A stretch of 64,000 nt of DNA. Origin: Podocnemis expansa. Taxonomy: Eukaryota > Chordata > Testudines > Podocnemididae. The notes beneath the pieces were generated by a model, which made no database searches, was not told where the DNA came from, and worked only from the letters and a program-made list of their open reading frames with translations. Shown piece after piece: positions 46,790-58,599 of this stretch. Made by a program: the position numbers and the translations under genes. The number at the start of each line of letters is the position of its first letter. Position 1 is the first letter of the stretch. Where the stretch lies: the NCBI GenBank assembly GCA_007922195.1, contig ML681991.1, positions 46,759,121 to 46,823,120 on the forward strand, in the 5' to 3' direction.

Positions 46790-47560
46790 AGGAGGTAGCA
46801 CTCTTACACAAGATGCTGATGAAACCTCATTTGGAATACTTGTGCAGTTGTGGTCCCCCATGTTTATGAAAGATGAGTTCAAATTGGAACAGGTGCAATG
46901 AAATGGATGATCCAAGGAATGGGAAACCTGCCTTATGAGAGGAGACTAATGGAGTTTGGTTTACTTAACCAAATCAAAAGAATGCTAAGGGGAGACATGA
47001 TTGCTTTGGATACATACATCAGAGGGCAAAATAGCAGGAAGGGAGAAGAGTTATTTAATTTCAGCACAAATGTGGACACAAGAACTAATGGATATAAACT
47101 GGACATCAGGAAATTTAGACTTGAAATTAGTTGCAGTCGAGGAGTGAAGTTCTTAAATAGCCTTCCAAGGGGAGCAGTGGGGGGAAATATCTAGCTGCTT
47201 TTCAAAGCTTAACTTGATAAATCCATGCAGGTGATGGTATAGTGGGATAGTCTAGTTTGAGAATTGACTGATCTTTACCTCATGGTGTTAGATAAGCCAA
47301 TGGCATGTTAAGAAGGGTGGATTCTGGGCTATTACAGAGAAGTCTTTCTTGGACATATGATTGAAGAGACTTTCCCCATGCTCAGAATCTAACTGGCCAC
47401 CATATTGGGTTCAGGAAGGAATTTTCTTCCAGGGCAGATGGCAAAGCCTCTGGGTGTGTGACACCTTCCTCTGTAGTATGGGGCATGACTCAATTGTTTG
47501 TGGATTCTCTGTATCTTAATGTATTTAAATCATAACTGGAGGGCTTTAAGAACTTACTTA
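46790..47560 (+). mobile_element. L3/CR1-type LINE, ORF2 C-terminus and 3' UTR
   Basis: Plus-strand frames read a degenerate ORF2 end: GNLPYERRLMEFGLL, RMLRGDMIALDTYIRG and RTNGYKLDIRKFRLEIS, then FLNSLPRGAV. This is followed by a 3' UTR with GGAAGGAATTTTCTTCCAGG and ATGGGGCATGACTCA. It is an older relative of the CR1s, not functional. Confidence 0.7.
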
Positions 47561-47795
47561 TAGGTTAGAGGCTTATTACGGGAGTGGGTGAGGCTCTGTG
47601 TTCTGTATTGTAAAGGTGAATGTATGTGAGCAAATCTTCCAACCACAAGCCATTGAAAGGTTGTTTCTCATAATTCATTCCTACAGCAATTTATGCACAT
47701 GCTTAACCATCAATCTTGTGTCTAATATGATTGAATTAAGAGATTACTCACACTATGTAGAGACACAAATCCCAAAGTAAAGCTGTGGGCAAATA

Positions 47796-48780
47796 GGATA
47801 TGTCCACACTCAAAGTTTTATTTCAAAATATAGCCATTGACTTAAATGACTCATTTCAAATTTCAAAAAAATTATTTGAAATAAGTCAAGAGCATACAAT
47901 CGAAATAGCATGCCCTGTGTATGGACATGCTATTTCAATTCCCTGAGAGGGGCACCCTGGCAGGGCCATGTTACCACCCAATCCCCTGCGTGGCTCTAAC
48001 CTGGAGAGCCAGACAGGGGAAAAAGCAACCAGGGCAGGGAGGAGGGGGCAGGTAACCAACTGGCTGGGAGCTGCTGTCCCACCTGACTGCCCCACCACCT
48101 CGGCAGGAGTGGTCCAGGGAGCCCTGCTTCTGGCTCTGCCCCACTGCCAGCTCCCAGGGGCTGCAGCCCCTACGGGGTGTCCGGAGCTGCTGCAGCTCAC
48201 CTTGCATCTGGCTGAGGGGTCTGCAGCCCCCCTGAACCTATGGTGGGATAAGCCACTGCAGCTCCAGCCACCCCGTGGGGGCTGCAACCCCCCAGAGCCG
48301 GCAGCAGGGTGAGCTGCTGCAGCTCCAGCCATCCTGAGGGGGCTGCACCCCCTGGAGCTGGCAGTGGGACAGCTGCTGTGGCTTTAGCCACCCCGTGGGG
48401 GCTGCCTGGTGCATGCCCCTACACATCCCCTCAGCACCTTGGCCAGGGTGCTGAGGGCTCCCTGGGCAAGATGCTGAAGGGGGGGTGGGCCTTCCTCCCA
48501 GTGTGCAATGCACCTTGGGGGGAAGGTCAAACGCGTTATTTTGAAATGATGGTTATTTTGAAAAATGTGTCTGAATGGCGTTATTTCAAAACCACCATTT
48601 CAAAATAACAGCTGTTTTGAAAGGAACTGGGTTTAAGCTCTTTCAAAACAACGGCTCTGATTTCAAAACGATGGAGCCCCTCATTTCCAAATAAGAAAAC
48701 ATCATGTGGACCAAATTTCTTTTTTTTTTTTTTAAATAACCAGTGCTATTTTGAAATAAAAGACATGAGGGGACATAACC
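47796..48780. mobile_element. Long TATGTCC-type MITE with GC-rich core
   Basis: The left end GGATATGTCCACAC and the right end reversed (GGTTATGTCCCCTC) are imperfect inverted repeats. Subterminal regions are TTTCAAAATA-rich like the other MITEs. The core (about 47990-48520) is strongly GC-rich and holds a minisatellite. Flanking trinucleotides ATA and CTA do not match perfectly. The many open frames in the core are products of GC richness, not genes. Confidence 0.65.
48140..48420 (+). repeat. Minisatellite, unit about 60-66 bp
   Basis: Repeats of the form GCTGCAGCTCCAGCCACCCC ... GGGGGCTGCA begin near 48192, 48258, 48319 and 48378, with a partial unit before. It lies in the core of the MITE at 47796-48780. 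Confidence 0.7.
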
Positions 48781-48784
48781 CTAA

Positions 48785-51404
48785 TTATCATCCAATCATA
48801 CTTTGTATATAACAGATGCCACTGAATTTTACCACATAAATTGTCCAGTAAACACATGCATAATTTTCTGACTTTAGGATCTTGAGCTATATTTTGAGGC
48901 CTACAAGATAATTTTTAAATCAAATTTCTCTATATTTTTTGATATTTTAACTGAGTTTATTTACAGATACTTTTAATGTTTTACTGTTTCTTGAAATAAA
49001 ATTTAATTAAAATGTATTTTTAGTAAACTTAATCTCATGCTGGTTTATTTTCACAAAGAAAATATCTCTATTTGAAAACAAATTATCAGAACATAAATCA
49101 ATTTGTTAATATACAAATTATTTTAAAAAGTAAAAGAAAAAATAAACTTTTAAGAAAAATGTAGTGACAAAAAAAGGCATTTGTGAGAAACAGGGGACCA
49201 GGTCAATAACCAGCTTTTAAATGACTCATGTTATAGCCAGTTTCTTTGACACAGAATTTGAAGACTAAACTTTGAAAGGTGGATTGAGCAGTTGTGAGGC
49301 TGGAATAGTAAGAACAATTATAGGCAAGAATTCAAGTGCACATCATATAACCATCCACTGCCAGCATGGAATAGTTTCTTCCTGATAATTTTCTTGTGAA
49401 AAATCACTTTTTAATATGAAATGGGAAAAAAATCAATTAATAAAAATATTTCTGCTTAATATTTCTGAATTGATTTTTTCCCAAAAAAATTTCATTCTAT
49501 GAACATTTTCAATATTTTGACTTTTCTTCTTTTTGCTGGACTAAGCCAAAAGCCTAAATTTCAAGCTCAAAGGCAATCCTAGTTTTCAGCAGCTGTAACT
49601 GTGAGTCAGTGTGATTAGCCATGCTCCCAGTCCACATACAGTATACCAGTCCTTATTTAATAGTAATGTATGATGTGTCCTTTTTTAAAATTACCATCCT
49701 TTCTAAATTAAGGATGGTCCCATATTTTCAGTCCATCTGTAAACTTTGGATCTTCCAACATCCCATTAAATGCAAACAATATTTCATAGTCTGAACACAT
49801 TTTGTTAAATCCTGATTTCACAGAGACAAGTGTAAATCTAAACTCATACCAAGGCTACATTCTTCTCTCATTTAATCCTGTGCAAACTACAGTACCTGCA
49901 TAACAAGTTGGCAGAGATGTTTATCTTCTACTAAGAGAATAATATTTAAATGAAAACGGAAAAAATATTTTATTGTTTATTTGCTAAATTCATAATCATT
50001 GTTTTTTAAATGAAAACTAGAATGGCTCTTTTTAACAAACATATAAACTGCTTTCTTTTCATTCAAATCTTTCTCTACATTTTTGAATTCTCCAGTTTCT
50101 AATAAAAAACTATATGCTGTTATTTTGTCCTTTCCTCTTACTTCCATCCATTTTATGGAATTATAAATAAGGCTCTTTGCGAAGGCATCCAAGCATTCAT
50201 AAATTTCATGAGAAGTTATAAAACCCCTAATTTTTTTTTAGGCTTAAATCTTGCAAACATTTATGCATATGAGCAATGTCTTACAGAAGTCAATGGAATA
50301 AATAGCATGCATAAAGTTAAATCTACGTCTACATTTTTAAAGTGTTGGGTCAGTATATTTTCATGTAATAGTCTTGTGTTTGAGAATAGTTAACCATAGA
50401 ACTGTGAGGTTCCAGTCCTGCAATCTGGATGTCTATGTAGATGTGTCTCCTCAGTTCTGTACTCCTAGACACTGACTTATCCTGCTTTGCTGAGTGAATC
50501 CGCACTCTTGGATCAGGTCACACCCAGCCTCCTACATGTAATCAGTCCATCACCCAGCAGAGAAGCTCACTGGCTAGCCACTCATGGGGTAGACCCCCCC
50601 CAGCAATATACAGCCCTAGGAAATACAGTCATGCAGAGTTCAGTGCCATCCATTGCACCCTGCAACATCATTTGCACTTGTCCATCAATGTATCAAAAAA
50701 AAATCGATAAGCATCATTTCTGTCATTCTGACTGAGGTATCTTGACATGCTCAATCTGCATGTATTGCTTCAGGTAAAACAAACAAATAAGCTTATTGAC
50801 TACTGTAACATTTTAAGTAATTCCAAGTAATATAAATCAAAATGTGATTGAGTGAAAGAATTAATCACAATCAAATGAAAGATAACCTTTATTTTAATTT
50901 AGGTTACTGTTCCACTCTGTTTCAGCTTACCACACAAGTTGACTGTGACATGTCTTGAATCCAGACTGTTTCTGCCTGAGGGCAGGTACTGGTCCTTGTT
51001 GCTTGGAAGCAATATTCCAAGGGAAAACCCTCAGACAGGGATGAGTCTTTCGTTTCATTGACACTTCCTGGGGTCAGATGACCGTCGGTAAATGACAACT
51101 TGAGCCAAAGTTCTAACAGATGTTTAGGCTAGTCCATTATTCCTCTATACATGTTTCACTGGGTGGGGAAATACAGCTTTGTTTTTGTTTGTATCCATTC
51201 TAGTTACATACACATGACATATCAAGAAACATGCTACAATGACAATAATGTTCAACAGATCATGAGCATTCCAAAAACAGCTTGCATCACATATTTTGTA
51301 TTAGCCCATACACAGTTATGCGGAGGGTGAACATGAATGATACACAGGTCATATCACAAGGGTGTACATGTGATAAAGCATGTCACAAAGAGCACACTTG
51401 ATTG
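48785..51404. other. Intergenic, no gene seen
   Basis: This is A/T-rich from 48785 to about 50400, with long A/T runs and no recognised frame. From 50400 to 51400 the base composition is more even, and the segment may include an old LTR, but no boundary or coding domain could be established. Confidence 0.4.
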
Positions 51405-51615
51405 CTGAAGAAGCTTCCCAGTGGATGTGGGCTATTTTTTTTCACTTCAGTTATTTAAATCAAGATTGAATGTCTCTTTCTAACAGATGTGCTCTATCTT
51501 AATGACAAGTGGTGGACTGAGTGTGTTAAATTCTCTGGCCTGGTCTATGCAGGAGGTCTGATTAAGTAAACATAATGTTCCCTTCTGACATTAAAGTCTA
51601 TGAGATTATTAAGGT
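51405..51615 (+). mobile_element. CR1/L3-type LINE 3' UTR fragment
   Basis: AAATCAAGATTGAATGTCTC, ACAGATGTGCTCTATCTTAA, CTGGTCTATGCAGGAGGTCT and TTCCCTTCTGACATTAAAGT followed by CTATGAG match the order of the old L3/CR1 3' end in sense orientation. Confidence 0.65.
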
Positions 51616-52068
51616 ATTCAGAGAGTAACTATTAAAAAGAAATAAATTTTAAATATTTATTGAATAATCTTATTTAAACAACATCAGCAATATCTACCAT
51701 GATTGTCAATTAGCTTTATCCTTGTTATCAGTTGCTCAGTGTATTCCCTCATAGCCAAGTCAGTGGATTATCAATAATGAATATAGAAAGATCCAGAAAT
51801 ATACACCTATCATTTCACAATTGTTTTGTTTTATCAGCATTGAAGAAAAGTCTTTCTTTCTTTCTTTCTTTTAGTGGAAGAACTGAATTTGCTAAAGAAA
51901 CTGTCTTTACAGCTAAGCAAATATAGCTGTATTTTCATTGTTGTTTCAAACAGTACTGAGTGCAGTGACAGACATCTATAAAGAATATTATTAGTAAAAA
52001 AAAAAAGGGGGAGAGAATTTTTGGCTGAGATTTTGAAATGCGCCTGGAGAGTTAGCTGTGCAAGACTC
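51616..52068. other. Intergenic, no gene seen
   Basis: There is a (TTTC)n run near 51850-51872 and an A-run near 51996-52007. No gene is recognised. Confidence 0.45.
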
Positions 52069-52071
52069 ATT

Positions 52072-52485
52072 GGGTAGCTACACTGACAAAGTTATTTCAA
52101 AATAGTTATTTTGAAATAACTATTTTACATTTATTTTGAAATAGTATTATTCAGATTTATTATATCAAAATAAGTCTAGTGGGGACTCTGTTTTTAAATA
52201 AGTTAGGAATTAGTATTTTGAAATAGAGAGTCTTCATTAGACTCTCTATTTTGAAATAGGTGAAGGGAGGGAAGAATATAAGGCCATTATTTTGAAATGA
52301 GCCAATTCAGCAGCTTGGAATGGCTTATTTTGAAATAATGCAGGTTTTATTATTTCAAAATAGCATTTCACTATTTCAAAATAAAGACACATTTATTTTA
52401 AAACAACAATGCCTGCCTTAGAAGGAAAAAGTTATTTTAAAAAAGCCTCCTTATTTTGAAATAACCTTTAAGTGTAGACATACCC
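52072..52485. mobile_element. Harbinger-type MITE with TSD ATT
   Basis: The left end is GGGTAGCTACACTGAC and the right end reversed is GGGTATGTCTACACTTAA. ATT flanks both sides (52069-52071 and 52486-52488). The interior is dominated by TATTTTGAAATA words, which are self-complementary. Confidence 0.8.
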
Positions 52486-52596
52486 ATTGAAATTCAGTGA
52501 GAAAACTGAAATTGAACTGTAATGGGAGTCTTCCATCAGAATTTCTTAGGCTGGTCTAACTAATTATAGAGAAGAGATGGGAGTGAAAACACTGAT

Positions 52597-52606
52597 NNNN
52601 NNNNNN
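52597..52606. other. Assembly gap (10 N)
   Basis: Ten undetermined bases lie directly before a long (TC)n tract. The true length is unknown. Confidence 0.98.

Positions 52607-52658
<52 letters not shown>
52607..52658 (+). repeat. (TC)n microsatellite
   Basis: About 26 TC units abut the assembly gap, so the tract is probably longer in the genome. Confidence 0.95.
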
Positions 52659-52663
<5 letters not shown>

Positions 52664-53152
52664 ATTGAACAGAAGAGGAGATATTGCCAGTTCAAATTAA
52701 AAATGTGAATCATGAATGATAAAGACCTAACATGATTTCTCTTTAAAGCAGTGCCAGACCTTACCTTTCACCATGAGGACTGTAATTGCTTTTGGATGCT
52801 AAATACATTGTCATGATTGCCAGGCTATCTGGCAAGGAAGGATGAACAATCAAAATCAGCTCAGTAAATATAAATTAGCTGGAGAGTAACCACCCAGCAG
52901 TCTGTGATATTTATATGTCTGCTGTTAAGACAACTAAGGGACAATGAAATGCAAGAGTAAAGAATAATATTTATACCTGAATAGAAAGATAAGTATACAG
53001 CAGGCTAGTAGTATAAATCCAAAGAGGAAAACAATGCAATTGTTGACATACAAGGTTCTTAGTTTCAATAGAATGGAAATATAATTGGTGTGATTCAAGA
53101 TGTTTTAATGGCAGATAGGTCTTCTCAAACAATCTTTCTCTGAGAACACTAA

Positions 53153-53577
53153 GGCTGTGTTCACACACACATGGTTATTTCGAAACAAATTGTTTCGAAA
53201 CAACTTGTTTCGAAATAACGACTTGTTTCGAAATCACTTATTTCGAATTAGCAAAAAAGTCATTTTGAAATAAGGGAGAAAGCACGAAACGAAATAGCAA
53301 GTTTTGCCAACAAGGTTTTCGAAACGACTGACTGTCGTTTCGAAACAACATGTTCAGACGACGGTTGTTCTGAAACAAACCTTTTCGAAACCACCATTGT
53401 TTTGAAACAACACGTTCACATGGCATTGTTTCGAAACAACTGTTGTGAAATGACATTTTTTCGCCCAGAGACTAGGTTTAACTTGTTTCAAAACAACTGT
53501 GTGTCATGTGAACATGTTTCTTTTTGTTTCGAAACAACGATGTTGTTTCGAAACAAAAGTGCTGTCTGAACACCATC
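53153..53577. mobile_element. TTTCGAAA-rich MITE with TSD TAA
   Basis: The left end GGCTGTGTTCACACAC and the right end reversed (GATGGTGTTCAGACAGC) are terminal inverted repeats. TAA flanks both sides (53150-53152 and 53578-53580). The body contains about ten copies of the palindrome TTTCGAAA, often as GTTTCGAAACAA. Confidence 0.8.
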
Positions 53578-53756
53578 TAAATGTCTGGTTCATAAAGGTA
53601 ACTAGGGGGATATCATATACTCAGAGTCCTGCAAGACATTTGACTTAGTGTGCAATTAAATTCCCGACATATTAAACATACTGAAGCATGGCTGCTAGAT
53701 AGGTCTCAAAATGTAGCTGTTAATGGAGAACTAGTAACCGGTGGATGTGGTTTATG

Positions 53757-54051
53757 CCTGGTTTACACTGCTGGGGAAACTCAATGATAGCTGATGGGAT
53801 CTAAGCAAGCTATGAAGAATAGCTTGTGTAACTCCAATCAACTTCATAACTCTTGTTCTATATGCTCTCTCCACTGTGTTTTACTGATGGGAAATTCATT
53901 CCCACCAACACAGTGCTTTGCCATCTGAGGAAGTGGGTTTACTAGACTGACTTTCAGATCAATGGAGTGTGTCTGTACTACTACTCGATTTAACCAGATA
54001 AATTAATCTGATGGAAGTGAATTTGCCATCATCACTGCAGACATAGCCTCC
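53757..54051. mobile_element. MITE remnant (GCCTGGTTTACACTG ends)
   Basis: The left GCCTGGTTTACACTGC and the right end reversed (GGCTATGTCTGCAGTG) are imperfect inverted repeats. There is no coding content. It lies between two TTTCGAAA-type MITEs. Confidence 0.5.
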
Positions 54052-54099
54052 ATTTGTTCCCAAAAGGATTAATTCTCAGGCTAATCTCACACATTATAT

Positions 54100-54460
54100 G
54101 GCTATGTTCACACACAGGGGTTATTTCGATACAAGTTGTTTCAATACAAGTTGTATCGAAATAACACCTTATTTCGAAATAAGTTAATTCGAATTAACAG
54201 TTTGTTGATTCGAATTAAGGAAAAAGCAGGAATCGAAATAGCATGTTCAGACAACAGTTATTTCAAAATGACTCACCATTGTTTCGAAACAACATGTTCA
54301 GATGGCATTGTTTTGAAACAATCATTTCAAAACAACATTGCTTCATCCCCACATGGGGTTTAAGTTGTTTCGAAACAACGGTGCATCATGTGAACATGGC
54401 CTTTCTTATTTCAAAACAACCTCTGTTGTTTCAAAATAAAACTGCTGTGTGAACACACCC
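54100..54460. mobile_element. TTTCGAAA-rich MITE, second copy
   Basis: The left end is GGCTATGTTCACACACAG and the right end reversed is GGGTGTGTTCACACAGCAG. The body repeats TTTCGAAA, TATTTCGAAATAA and the decayed form TTTCAAAA. Flanks are TAT and ATA, so the target duplication is not clean. Confidence 0.75.
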
Positions 54461-54900
54461 ATACTTATCAGAGACTCAGAGAAAAAACAGAATTTTTTTG
54501 AGTATACAGTTTGCAAATAATGCAGTTTCTGAGCATGGGGAGTAATGAAAAGATTAGGTCACGTTCCTTTTAATATACCCATATGTGGAGTCATTCATTT
54601 AGGAATTAGAAATGGAGGACATTCGTACAGGATATTGGCCTGTATCTTGAAATACATGGGGAACACTGAAATGAATTTGGTGGTCATAGCAGACCAAAAA
54701 GTAAATATGAATTCCCCATGAGATGCTGTGGCAAAAAAATGGATGGATGTGATATATTGGAGTTTAAGCAGTGAAAGAGCTGAAATCAATCTCCATAGTT
54801 TCGTAAGGGTGAGCTAAAATGGCAAGGCCTACGATTTTCTACTACTCAGATTCAGTGTAACACTGCTTCATTGTACCTTCGGAGAATTACCTCTGGTTAC
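54461..54900. other. Intergenic, 3' flank of the OR gene
   Basis: No gene or named repeat is recognised. The 3' UTR of the minus-strand OR at 54901 should lie here. Confidence 0.4.
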
Positions 54901-55854
54901 TCAAATTCCCATAAAACCCATACATTTATTCAGATTTTTTTTCAAGGTCTCCTTCACTTCTTTGTTTCTCAGGCTGTAGATTAAGGGATTGACAAGTGGG
55001 TTCAGGACTGTGTAGAAGAGAGCAAAGAATTTGTTTAGATGTCTCATTTCATTTGTTTTTGGTAGGATGTACACAGTAATCAGTGACCCATAGAAGGATG
55101 TAACAACAATCAGGTGAGAGGAACATGTGGAAAATGCTTTTTGCTTGCCAGTGGTAGTAGAGATTCTCAGGATGGTGACTACAATAAAGCTATAGGATGC
55201 CAAGGTTAAGAGGAATGGGGGGAAGGTATCTATAAAAGCAATAATAAAAGACATAAGTTCTACCAAATATGTATCACTGCAAGAGACCTTTACCAATGCA
55301 GTGTACTCACAAAAGAAGCTATCAATTTCACTGTTCCCACAGAAAGTTAATTGTGATAGCAAATATGTGAACATGCTCAAAGTCACAAATGAAGTGATCC
55401 AAGACACAGCTGTGAGTTGGAGGCAAACCCTGCCATTCATAAGGATTCCATAATACAGTGGTTTACATATGGCTAAGTACCGATCATAAGACATCACTGA
55501 CAAGAGATAGCATTCTGCACTTAACAAGCTACCATAGAAATAAAGTTGTACAAAACAGCTATTAATAGAAATGTTTCTATCCCCACTTAGGAGACTGTTC
55601 AACATCCTGGGCAAGATAGTCGAGGCATAGCAGGTCTCCAAGCAGGACAAATTCGCCAGGAAGAAGTACATGGGGGTGCGAAGGTGCTGGTCAGCCACAA
55701 CTAATGCAACAATAATGATGTTCCCTGCTATACTCACAATGTAGATTACAAGAAACAGCAAGAAGAGGAAGGTCTGAAACTTAGGGAGATCTCTGAATCC
55801 CAGTAGGATGAATTCTGTGATGGCTGTTTGATTTCCCCAATCTGTATTCGTCAT
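54901..55854 (-). CDS. Olfactory receptor, class II, intact
   Basis: This is a 317-residue single-exon receptor with NQT at residues 8-10 of MTNTDWGNQT, EFILLGFRDLP, PMYFFLANLSCLETC, MSYDRYLAICKPLYY, loop-2 cysteines (TFCGNSEIDSFFCEY), KAFSTCSSHLIVVT and NPLVNPLIYSLRNKEVK. The ATG at 55854 was chosen. The frame extends four codons further up only through a TTG, and an acceptor-like pyrimidine tract TTTTCTTTTCTTTTGAAAG ends six bases upstream of the ATG. It is nearer in style to the gene at 31152 than to the 767/11936 pair. Expected role: odorant detection in olfactory neurons, ligand unknown. Confidence 0.94.
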   Translation of the reverse strand: MTNTDWGNQTAITEFILLGFRDLPKFQTFLFLLFLVIYIVSIAGNIIIVALVVADQHLRTPMYFFLANLSCLETCYASTILPRMLNSLLSGDRNISINSCFVQLYFYGSLLSAECYLLSVMSYDRYLAICKPLYYGILMNGRVCLQLTAVSWITSFVTLSMFTYLLSQLTFCGNSEIDSFFCEYTALVKVSCSDTYLVELMSFIIAFIDTFPPFLLTLASYSFIVVTILRISTTTGKQKAFSTCSSHLIVVTSFYGSLITVYILPKTNEMRHLNKFFALFYTVLNPLVNPLIYSLRNKEVKETLKKNLNKCMGFMGI

Positions 55855-55869
55855 GGGTTCTTTCAAAAG

Positions 55870-56523
55870 AAAAGAAAATAAATTACAGTATCAGATGAGG
55901 AGCATCAAGTCATTTTTCAATATAATCCCTTTTTCTTATTCCAGAAATTCTGTCTCCCATTTCTCTGCTGGTTATAAGTTCAAGATCACTCACAGTAAAG
56001 CAGCATCTGACCCTCTTCATTAGATCATGAATACCCTAATTTCCTTCCTTTCTGAAGAAGAAAAAAAATTCTCCACTTATACCACCTGATTCTATTCTGA
56101 CAATTCCATGATAGGGATACCCTGACTCCTGATGCACTGAATCAGAAACAATCTTCTAGGCTGGGATTCCACTTCTATTCATGTTTATTATTTCATATTT
56201 TAGAGGACAGGTATTTATCAGAATCTTTCATGTTATCTAATATTTTTAATAGGGCTTCCTCGCAAAGCTTCTGTCTTGCAGAGCTGGCCACTCTATCCTG
56301 ATCTAGTTCACTCTGTCTCTTTTAATATATTGATTTAGCTCTACAGCAGTTTTAAACAATCCATCACCAAAATATTTTCAAACTATATCTGTGAACAGGA
56401 ACAGTGGAACTGCCATAATGAAATGCATTAGTAGACTGTCTAGATTATCTTCTTGGTCCATGATGTGACCCTGATAGTATCAGCTACAAACTGGTCAAAA
56501 CTTCTTTTAATCTCCTCGCTGAT

Positions 56524-56569
<46 letters not shown>

Positions 56570-56974
56570 TTACCTACAAAAATGGTGCTTGGCCAATAAT
56601 CCCAGTAGAGAGGAGTAGAGTAGACTAGAATATTGTATAGTAATGGTGCACGCAGCTCCCCATATAAGAGTTGCCAAGAAATTAATGTCTGCACTTAAGT
56701 ATTATTTAGTCATTTCAAATTTCTATTTTGTCAAGGTTGAGTTCTTCCATTCTAAGGCCAGAAAAAAACACTCTGATCATCTAGGCAGACCTCCTCCATC
56801 ACACTGGCTACAGGAATGCCATAAATTAATTCTTCTTTGAACTGCAACATGCCTTATAGGGTGGAGGAACAGGAGAGAGACAGAGAGATTTTAAACATTT
56901 CCAGTTTTCACCCCTACCACTTTTTATTCTTCTGTAGACCTTGTCTGAAGGGATGGCTCACTCGACATCTAAGT
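55870..56974. other. Intergenic, no gene seen
   Basis: Contains the (GATA)n run at 56521-56569. The short frame spanning it on the minus strand (YLSIYLSIYLSIY) is a translation of the microsatellite. Confidence 0.5.
56521..56569 (+). repeat. (GATA)n microsatellite
   Basis: About twelve GATA units are directly visible. Confidence 0.95.
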
Positions 56975-57040
56975 GTTCCATTTATTCCCTATGAAGCACC
57001 TGCATTAGGCACAGTTGGAAGACAGGATAGTGGTCTAGAT
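56975..57040 (+). mobile_element. CR1/L3-type 3' UTR fragment
   Basis: TATGAAGCACCTGCATTAGG followed by GTTGGAAGACAGGATAGTGG is the short sense-orientation end of the same 3' UTR type as 37440-37712. It is cut off by the hAT element at 57041. Confidence 0.55.
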
Positions 57041-58170
57041 CAGTGGTTGTGAAACATTTTTTCATCAGGACCCATCTCTGGACCCCACTGCCATGAAGCG
57101 ACTCGCCCCTGAAAAAACAGTTGTGGCCACCAGAAAATCGAAATGATCATGGCTGCACGGGGAAAGGAGGATCCCCCAAGGCTTTCATACTTTCTCTTGA
57201 GGCTTCTATTGCATGCCCCAAGTCTACACAACTAATGTGAGATTACCTACATGGAAAATGCAGAGCATGATCCCACATGCCATTCTCCTGTCTCAAATAA
57301 GGAATTATGTCTCTAAAATTGCATGTATTAGCATGGAGTAGGAGGTGACTAGGTGGAGAAATGAGACGGAAATGCTGAGTGAGATGGGGAAGGAGAAGAG
57401 AGCCAATGCCAGGCTGGAAAGAAATGTCTTGGAAGTTCCTATCTGCTGCTGTGTCTGTCCAAGTCCCTCCAGGTCCTGCTCCCTTCTCTAGTGCCCAGTT
57501 CCAGGAACTGAAGCAGCCTCCCTGGGTTCCACTTTTACCTCTGCTCTGCCTCTGTTCCCTGAGCCTGCAAGAGTTTTGAACACAGGCTCCTACTAGAACT
57601 GTTTGCTTTTCTCTTCTCTTTTTAATTATTGGTCAAAACAAATCTCTGGAAAGAGTTTTTATTAAAATCTACAAGCTATAACGTTTGTTGTAAGCAAGGG
57701 AATTTTCATCCCCCTGAAAAGAGAGGCAAGTCCTAATTTGCAAAAATAACTGCATACCCTATTCCCTCCCCCCACCAAGAAAAAGCTTCCAGAAATGGTG
57801 GAATAAATGGGGTGTTGAAAGTTTTTTTTTCTTTTCTTCATTGTGTCTCTTCATAAAAACTCAAAGGTAGCTTGCCAGCGTCCTGAGTCCTTTTCATATG
57901 AATGAGAAAAGCCCAAAGGGAGACAGAGAGTCATAGAGAAGGAGGCATAGAGACTTCTTGAACAATCATTATCACCTCAATGTTAATCCCAATGACTGTT
58001 GTCTCAGTGCTCTCCACTGAATGCTGTCAGTACTATATGTTACCTCCCCCCCCCCCCCCAGGCTTTCTGGAGAGCTGCAGCTGCCAGCAGAGGAATGAGA
58101 GGCAGTTGCCTCCCTCCCCTTTTCTCCCCCAGCCCCAACTGGGTTGCCACCCCAACTTTGATAATCACTG
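57041..58170. mobile_element. hAT (Charlie-type) nonautonomous element, 1.1 kb
   Basis: The left end CAGTGGTTGTGAAAC and the right end reversed (CAGTGATTATCAAAG) are inverted repeats. Flanking 8-mers GTCTAGAT (57033-57040) and CTCTAGAT (58171-58178) agree at seven of eight positions. The interior has no transposase frame. A C-run at about 58048-58060 creates spurious proline-rich frames. Confidence 0.75.
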
Positions 58171-58599
58171 CTCTAGATGGATCATGGATTTGACCCACTA
58201 TGTGTGTTCTTATGGTTTTCTTTCTATAGGATGGGTCAAGATTTTCAAAAGGCATTGGAGATTTTCTGTGTTCCTCTTGAAACACTTGAAAGGTGTATGA
58301 TTTTCAAAAAGAGCATCTTCAAAATTGTTTGTTTGGGATTTTTAAAACTTAGACACCTGAAAGTTACTAGAGACTTCAAAATATTTGCCCCATAACACAT
58401 TTACTCTTGTTGGTGCTACTAACTAGGAAGCTGTGCACAGCTGGTCTGCCAATGTCTGAGAACAACTTTACCACTTGTAGAATGAATAGGAGTAGAAATG
58501 AATCACTCCTGATTTACACTGATTTTAGAGAGAAGAGATTCAGACACAATGACTTAAATGGGATTACAATCACTCTTTTTTAAAATTATTTTAGCTAAA

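Noticed and set aside
47886..48608. Several overlapping open frames up to 148 codons
   Set aside because: They translate the GC-rich minisatellite core of a MITE in several frames and both strands, low complexity and without family similarity.
53160..54450. Regularly spaced palindromes considered as a CRISPR-like array
   Set aside because: This is vertebrate DNA. The units are irregular, run in both orientations, and sit inside transposon ends with target duplications.
56440..56694. Minus-strand open frame of 84 codons
   Set aside because: It mostly translates the GATA microsatellite as repeated YLSI.
57980..58300. Open frame with a poly-proline stretch
   Set aside because: It crosses the C-run inside the hAT element and its right end. 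There is no domain.
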